The position numbers and the translations under genes are program-made. This document shows positions 60,201-64,000 of a DNA stretch of 64,000 nucleotides, in pieces. The notes below the pieces were generated by a model. It did no database searches, was not told the origin of the DNA, and saw only the letters and a program-made list of their open reading frames with translations. Position 1 is the first letter of the stretch, and every line of letters begins with the position of its first letter. This DNA comes from Halomonas alkalicola (GTDB lineage Bacteria > Pseudomonadota > Gammaproteobacteria > Pseudomonadales > Halomonadaceae), in NCBI RefSeq assembly GCF_030704205.1, contig NZ_CP131913.1, forward strand, positions 3,547,011 through 3,611,010, given 5' to 3'.

Positions 60201-61165
60201 ACCTCGCCTCGAAGCTCGCCGGCCTCGCCGAGCGCATGGAGGACCCGCGCTACCGCCGCCTGGCCGAGTACGCCCGGGCCAGCTGCGAGTACTGGGCCGG
60301 GCGCATCCAGCGCGCCTATGACCACCTGGAGGAGATCAACCCCCTCGAATCACCGATGATGATCGAGTGGCTGCCCTTCTCCGACCATCCCCAGGTGGCC
60401 GCCGCCTGCTTCCAGGGCTGGGCGCTCTGCCTGCGCGGCGACTACCGCCGCGCCGAGACCCAGGTGGAATCCGCCATTCGCCTGGCCGAGAAGATCGGTC
60501 ACCCCGGCAGCCTGGCCATGGCGCTGATGTACGCCGCCTCCCTCTATCGTCAGCTGGGCCATGTGCATCTCGCCGCCACCCGCGCCGAGCGGGCCTATGA
60601 GGTCACCGGCAGCCAGGACCTGCACCTGTGGCAGATGTCCGCCCGCGGCGTGATGGGCTGGCAACGTGCCATGGCCGGCGACCGCGAGGGGCTGGCCCAG
60701 GTGGAGCAGGCCCAGGAGGAGCTGATCGAGCTCACCGGCCGCGACCCTTACAGCCGCCCCTCGCTGTGGTATGTGGACGCCTGCGTGGCGCTGGGGGAGT
60801 TCGGCCGCGCCGAAGACTACCTGGACCAGGCGCTGCTGCTCGCCCGGGAGAAGACCACGCTCTTCGTGCCCGAGCTCGCCGTGCACCTGGCCCGGGTGCG
60901 CCACCGCCTCGGCCACCCGCGGGAGGAGATCATCGCGCTGATCGAGCTTGCCCGGCAGCAGGCACGCGAGGACGGCAACCTGCACCAGCAGATCAACGGC
61001 CTGGAGCTGTGGCTCACCCTGATCGACCCCGCCGACGACAAGGCCCGCCAGGAGCTGCGCCGCCTGCTCGCCGAGGTCAACCACTCCGACGCCCCGATTA
61101 TCGCCCGCTGGCGCAGCCTGCTCGACCGCGCCCTGCCGTACCCCGCCAACGCCGACGCCCTGTAG
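57233..61165 (+). CDS. large BTAD/cyclase-like/ATPase/TPR regulator
   Basis: A 1310-residue cytoplasmic protein. Residues about 17-95 resemble an OmpR-type DNA-binding domain and 110-245 a BTAD (SARP) TPR domain. A degenerate class III nucleotide-cyclase fold (about 280-450, with AAGLNSGRVVYLPERGLVDP) lacks the metal-binding Asp. Next is a STAND/AAA ATPase with Walker A VRGPSGMGKSALMVGF and Walker B TLVLMIDDLQWLDEPSF, then TPR-like repeats to the end. It has no LuxR-type C-terminal HTH. Such proteins act as ATP-dependent transcription regulators; target unknown. It starts 27 bases after miaE. Confidence 0.82.
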   Translation: MMRDAPDATDTPQTDRLALFGHFSLTLGEDVLTQFSYDKVKALLVYLLLHSQPVSRATLAELLWPDQGLSSGRTNLRHALHCLRQSLGEHADEVLAVSRQTIAFRLPARWQFDLHEVQRRLDGERDLPTLAALLDHYQGDLAEELQLNNCGDFQRWLVQVRNDWRQRVIRFAESVLEQHDSVPDRLLVDLVNRFSGYGPFHEKLVRQLAEQGQLAAAHEQYNAYLQLLALSGQQPEPAFLQLARYWSDSHADVAAAGGLGFARTLAPDSAPLREEEIEQRQLSVMAIRLRLKGDLSSRPASRDCLMLQVELLRWLEQQCHHLGGFWLPGATGGLGLACFGTHGPAHQLAELVALYEHCRRMLPEESRRHWSGEGEPPRVELAAGLNSGRVVYLPERGLVDPLGQVTQGSLELMAAAEGSELVISQEASQHMPPALDLQPRLSSRLVASDGRVRLRALVLGANEGGREALPPSLVGRETQLRTLRDADALARAGIGLRQSLLVRGPSGMGKSALMVGFRQLEQSRDAAICWQPTTRLSVQEPYGVARQLLRWRLNGPITPEALAELRENLGLAELDEPRQQLLEEALGAREPREVALLTQSGEAVELVVGLLQRLITAFAAERTLVLMIDDLQWLDEPSFKLLAGLQARLPINCAFMLVASHHGREALPSRLHWDQQISLGRLDAMQSSRLLSQLARRYRIHLSPRLRGQIIERCDGVPLYLQEICRRVDMDRREGRSVHLDELPHGLLGLLGSRIDQLDADREVAHVAAVLGRRFRFDFLAECSGWEKLRLGQALEQMRRLEIIEPVEGDEDGREYQFTHQLLQEAAYLSCPRDVRTAIHRQVVELIEERFPVWISRHPGDFATHLRRSGHYARGARYYELAAREALKVSANRTALKMADLGLVCLRQVEDRLEREVSLLTVRGQAAFALEGHGSPTAHESFVRARDLLRQVKERGGEEGEPADLEQAFLVKWGLWVGCSQRHAHADAFHLASKLAGLAERMEDPRYRRLAEYARASCEYWAGRIQRAYDHLEEINPLESPMMIEWLPFSDHPQVAAACFQGWALCLRGDYRRAETQVESAIRLAEKIGHPGSLAMALMYAASLYRQLGHVHLAATRAERAYEVTGSQDLHLWQMSARGVMGWQRAMAGDREGLAQVEQAQEELIELTGRDPYSRPSLWYVDACVALGEFGRAEDYLDQALLLAREKTTLFVPELAVHLARVRHRLGHPREEIIALIELARQQAREDGNLHQQINGLELWLTLIDPADDKARQELRRLLAEVNHSDAPIIARWRSLLDRALPYPANADAL

Positions 61166-61189
61166 GGCGCCGGTGGTGGGGTAGGGGGT

Positions 61190-61310
61190 TGGGGTGCTGT
61201 GGGAACTGGGCTCTGCCCGGCGAATTGCGGTCGCCACCAAGGCAGACAGCTACTGGTGGGAGCCAGGCTCCGCCGGGCGAATGGAGGCCGAAGGCCTCCC
61301 CAGTACGCCA
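61190..61310. repeat. two REP-like units in direct orientation
   Basis: GTGGGAACTGGGCTCTGCCC (about 61198-61226) and GTGGGAGCCAGGCTCCGCC (about 61257-61285) have the same orientation and match units elsewhere in the window. They lie in the 457-base gap between the large regulator and the Wzz gene. The rest of that gap shows no other gene; a promoter for the Wzz gene should lie in it. Confidence 0.75.
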
Positions 61311-61622
61311 CCGTACCTATCACCCAAACAGTCAAAATTTGTAAGAGAGGTAGAGCCCTTCCCCACCCTGACGTAGAATACTGGCCTAAACGATACCTAC
61401 AAGACACTGCAGGGAAGCTGGCTCACGCCCAGCAGGAGTACAGGCAAGGGACGATTGCCCCCACCGCCGAGCAATGGGCTTTCCCATCGCGCTCCTGACG
61501 CATGCCAGCCTCCTGCACCTAACCAACAAGGGCATGGGAATACGTCCGGTACAATCCCCGGGCGGTAGCGTGCCTGAAGCCCCGCCCCGCCAGAGTTAGT
61601 GATCCAGAGGATGGCCCGCCGT

Positions 61623-62729
61623 ATGAGCAGTGAAGACCTGCAGAACCACTATGACGACGAAATCGACCTGCGCGACCTGGCGCTGATGCTGGTCGAGGGC
61701 TGGTACTGGATCGTCGGTGCCGTGGTGGTCGCGGTTGTGGCTGCCTTCGCCTACCTGGCGGTGACAACGCCGACCTATGAAACGCGGTTTCGTGCGGTAC
61801 CAGCGTCTAGTGCCAATTTTTCTGGTTTCAATCTTCTCAGCGGGTTTTCCATCAGTCCTGAAGAAGCCTATCGAGCTCTGGGTAATCGTCTTTCAAGCTT
61901 TCAGAATTTCGAGGCCTTTGTTAACGAAAACCGGGAAAAGTTTGTACTGGCCGAAGATGCCGATTTAGGCAGGGTGTTCAGCGGAAGATTCAGTATCGAT
62001 GGCCTAGGCGCTGACCGGAATGGCCAGCAAGTGATGAATTTAACGTACACCTATCCTGAAGGAGAGGAAGGGGCTGACGTCCTCAACGCTTATGTGAGAG
62101 ATACAGCCATAAAGGTATGGAGTACGCTGCGCAGTCGTTTTGATGACCACAACCGTGCACAAATTGCTAGATTGATCACTGATCTTCAGCTTAAGAAAGA
62201 AACAATGCAGCGCAGCCGAGAGGATCGTCTGTTTACGCTTGAGCAAGCCATCACGGTGGCGAGAAATCTGGGGATCGAGAAACCCACAACGCCTCAGCAG
62301 TTTGGCCGTCAGCCCAGTGGCTCTGAGGTGATCTACGCCAATATCAGTGGTGATGGTTCACTGCCTCTCTATTTCATGGGTTACCAGGCGCTGGAAGCTG
62401 AGCTTCAAGTCCTTGAAGAGAACATTCGTGAAGGGCTTAGCAATTATGAGATCAGGGAGGCCGAGCAGCAGCTGGAGCAACGGGTGAGAATTGCGGAGCT
62501 GCTTGCCAGTGGCCAGCTCTACGGTGTCGACGAAGGCGTCGAGCCCAACCACACCGAGCGGGTGGTGGACGTAGTCGAGTACGCCTTCCCGCCGGCCGGT
62601 CCCAGCGAGCCGCGCCGCGCGCTGATCTTGGCGCTTTCCCTGGTGCTCGGCGGTATGCTCGGCGTGATGCTGGTATTCCTCTCGCGCTTTGCGGGAAGCC
62701 TGAGAAGCTACCGGAAGTCGAAAGGCTAG
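61623..62729 (+). CDS. Wzz-type polysaccharide chain-length regulator
   Basis: A 368-residue polysaccharide co-polymerase. Two membrane helices (YWIVGAVVVAVVAAFAYLAV near the N-terminus and ALILALSLVLGGMLGVMLVF near the C-terminus) flank a large, partly coiled-coil periplasmic domain; DLRDLALMLVEGWYW is a typical Wzz start. The central part (about 61780-62510) is clearly more A+T-rich than both ends, which suggests a recombined segment. The start is uncertain (GTG 61599, ATG 61611 or 61623); 61623 has the better ribosome-binding spacing. Confidence 0.85.
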   Translation: MSSEDLQNHYDDEIDLRDLALMLVEGWYWIVGAVVVAVVAAFAYLAVTTPTYETRFRAVPASSANFSGFNLLSGFSISPEEAYRALGNRLSSFQNFEAFVNENREKFVLAEDADLGRVFSGRFSIDGLGADRNGQQVMNLTYTYPEGEEGADVLNAYVRDTAIKVWSTLRSRFDDHNRAQIARLITDLQLKKETMQRSREDRLFTLEQAITVARNLGIEKPTTPQQFGRQPSGSEVIYANISGDGSLPLYFMGYQALEAELQVLEENIREGLSNYEIREAEQQLEQRVRIAELLASGQLYGVDEGVEPNHTERVVDVVEYAFPPAGPSEPRRALILALSLVLGGMLGVMLVFLSRFAGSLRSYRKSKG

Positions 62730-63736
62730 ACACGAGCCTCCTCCACGCCGGGATAGAAGTCACCGGCGTGGTCCTCGAATTCGTCGGTACGACGGATATA
62801 GCGTTCGAAGGTGCGCTGGTCCCGATGGCCGCTGATGCGCTTGATGGCCACGTCCGGTTTGCCTTGGCGATGCGCTTCGGTAATGAAACCGGCACGGAAG
62901 CTGTGCGGTGAGAAGCCACGATCGGCCATGCCCGCTGCCGCCAGGTGGATCTGCAGCCGCTGATAGAAGACATTGCCGCCTAGCCGGCCGGCCCCCAGCT
63001 TTCCGCCCAGGCTGATGCTGCGAAACACCGCCCCGCGCCAGAGACCGGAAGCCGACAGCCACGCCTCCAGAAGGCGCACCGGGCAGTAGGGCGCCGAGGC
63101 GGGGGCACGCAGGATCGGCTTGGTTTCGGCCTCTCCATGCTGGTTGGTCTTGCTGCGCCGCAGGCCCACCAGAATACCGCGGGGCTCCCACTGGATATCC
63201 TCCAGGTAGAGGGCAACGACCTCGCTGCGGCGGAAGGCGCCGTGGAAGGCCAGGGCAAACATCACACTGTCCCGCTTGCCCGCCAGCGACTCATGGTCGA
63301 TGGCATCCAGCAGGCGGTGCAGGTCCACCAGCAGCAGCGCCGGCGCCTCCTTCTGCCGGGTGCCCTTCACCCGGCGAATACCGCGCATCACCGAGCGCAC
63401 CGTCATGCTCTTCACCGGTGAAGGGAAGTTCATGTAGCGGTGCCACATGTGCAGCGAATTCAGGTAGCGCTCCAGCGTTGCGGGCTTCTTCCCCAGCCGG
63501 CTCTGCGCCGACAGGAAGTTGGCAATGTCGTAATCGTCGGCGGGCAGCTGCCCGCCGGCACGCTGGTAGACACGCAGGTCGGAGCGCATACCGCGCAGGG
63601 TGTTCTTCGACACGCTGGCAGCGATCAGCCGCCGGGCATCGACGGAAAGATGCTTGATCGCCTGTGGCAGCCGCTCGAGCTCTACCACCGCCTCGTTGGT
63701 TTCGGCTAGCTCTCCGGTTCGAATATCACGGGTCAT
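62726..63736 (-). CDS. tyrosine recombinase/integrase
   Basis: A 336-residue phage-integrase-family protein. The N-terminal SAM-like domain (LRGMRSDLRVYQRAGGQLPA) is followed by the catalytic domain with Arg in FHGAFRRSEVVALYL, HxxR in SPHSFRAGFI, the third His in ISGHRDQRTFERYIRR and the nucleophile Tyr in the same stretch. ATG 63736 begins MTRDIRTGELAETNEAV. It is convergent with the Wzz gene and overlaps its stop by four bases, and is divergent from the nucleotidyltransferase at the edge. Confidence 0.92.
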   Translation of the reverse strand: MTRDIRTGELAETNEAVVELERLPQAIKHLSVDARRLIAASVSKNTLRGMRSDLRVYQRAGGQLPADDYDIANFLSAQSRLGKKPATLERYLNSLHMWHRYMNFPSPVKSMTVRSVMRGIRRVKGTRQKEAPALLLVDLHRLLDAIDHESLAGKRDSVMFALAFHGAFRRSEVVALYLEDIQWEPRGILVGLRRSKTNQHGEAETKPILRAPASAPYCPVRLLEAWLSASGLWRGAVFRSISLGGKLGAGRLGGNVFYQRLQIHLAAAGMADRGFSPHSFRAGFITEAHRQGKPDVAIKRISGHRDQRTFERYIRRTDEFEDHAGDFYPGVEEARV

Positions 63737-63839
63737 GGCACTGCCCCTGGGATTGTCGGGCTGGATTGTGCTGGATAGATAGCCAGTGTAGTCGCCGGGA
63801 GAGCAACCGCCATGCCCAACCATCACGAAACGGGCGATC

Positions 63840-64000
63840 ATGCGACTGAATCAGCGCGAAATTGACGCCATCAAGGCCGTGGTTATTGAAACCTGTGGTG
63901 ATAGGGCCGTCGTCCGGCTCTTTGGCTCCCGCCTCGATGACTCAGCCAAGGGCGGCGATATCGACCTCATGGTGGAACTCGATGAAGCGGTAGACCACCC
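63840..64000 (+). CDS. nucleotidyltransferase-domain protein, partial at the window edge
   Basis: The first 53 codons of a minimal nucleotidyltransferase, with FGSRLDDSAKGGDIDLMVEL as the GSx-n-DxD motif. It resembles MntA-type antitoxins, so a HEPN toxin gene may follow outside the window. The gene is cut by the window end. Confidence 0.82.
   Translation, partial: MRLNQREIDAIKAVVIETCGDRAVVRLFGSRLDDSAKGGDIDLMVELDEAVDH

Overview
The window is a high-G+C gammaproteobacterial chromosome segment, most likely Halomonadaceae (Halomonas or a close relative). This is inferred from Pseudomonas-like synteny (LysR-leuCDB-asd-fimV-truA-trpF-accD-folC-SPOR-cvpA-purF-metZ, and lexA-psrA-nagZ-phosphoribosyltransferase), an RNase J-type protein, a small H-NS-like protein and dispersed REP-like sequences. 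No rRNA, tRNA or CRISPR array was seen.

Layout. 1-4358: leuS-lptE-holA on the minus strand, with a divergent YbeL-like zinc-ribbon gene. 5086-7373: a membrane protein and a LysR regulator. 7643-25321: a long plus-strand block for leucine (leuCDB), aspartate-semialdehyde (asd), the polar hub FimV, TruA, tryptophan (trpF, trpB, trpA), fatty acid (accD), folate (folC), cell-envelope SPOR and CvpA proteins, purine (purF) and methionine (metZ). 25526-28194: cytochrome b561, YceI and a MATE pump. 28318-33188: a compact molybdenum-cofactor cluster (mobA-mobB-moeA-moaCD-moaE-moaA) with a MoaC-MoaD fusion. 33377-41852: H-NS-like protein, RNase J, purU, a CbiM-like permease, dinB-lexA, psrA, nagZ and a phosphoribosyltransferase. 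41856-45804: type IV pilus pilB-pilC-pilD without pilA.

From about 46.0 to 55.3 kb the character is accessory: a HepT/MntA toxin-antitoxin pair, an unannotated 47-residue repeat peptide gene, an MBL/beta-CASP protein with a LMW phosphatase, a solitary TnpB element with a probable guide RNA, YefM/YoeB, a Lon-like protease with a Usp protein, and a VapBC-like pair. A 229-bp tandem repeat array follows, then a DUF1289 gene, miaE, a 1310-residue BTAD/dead-cyclase/ATPase/TPR regulator, a mosaic Wzz-type chain-length regulator, a tyrosine recombinase and the start of a nucleotidyltransferase.

Two themes stand out. First, three genes of the conserved block are broken as written: leuC (8-bp duplication, plus a 10-bp duplication over its start codon), fimV (in-frame TGA) and trpB (net +7 bp). 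Short tandem duplications recur across the window, so either replication slippage is common here or the assembly has errors. Second, a 51-nt core flanked by variable but complementary arms occurs twice, at 9862-9976 and 35602-35697. The only two differences between the cores form one compensatory base pair, which marks it as a selected structured element and the best candidate here for something undescribed.
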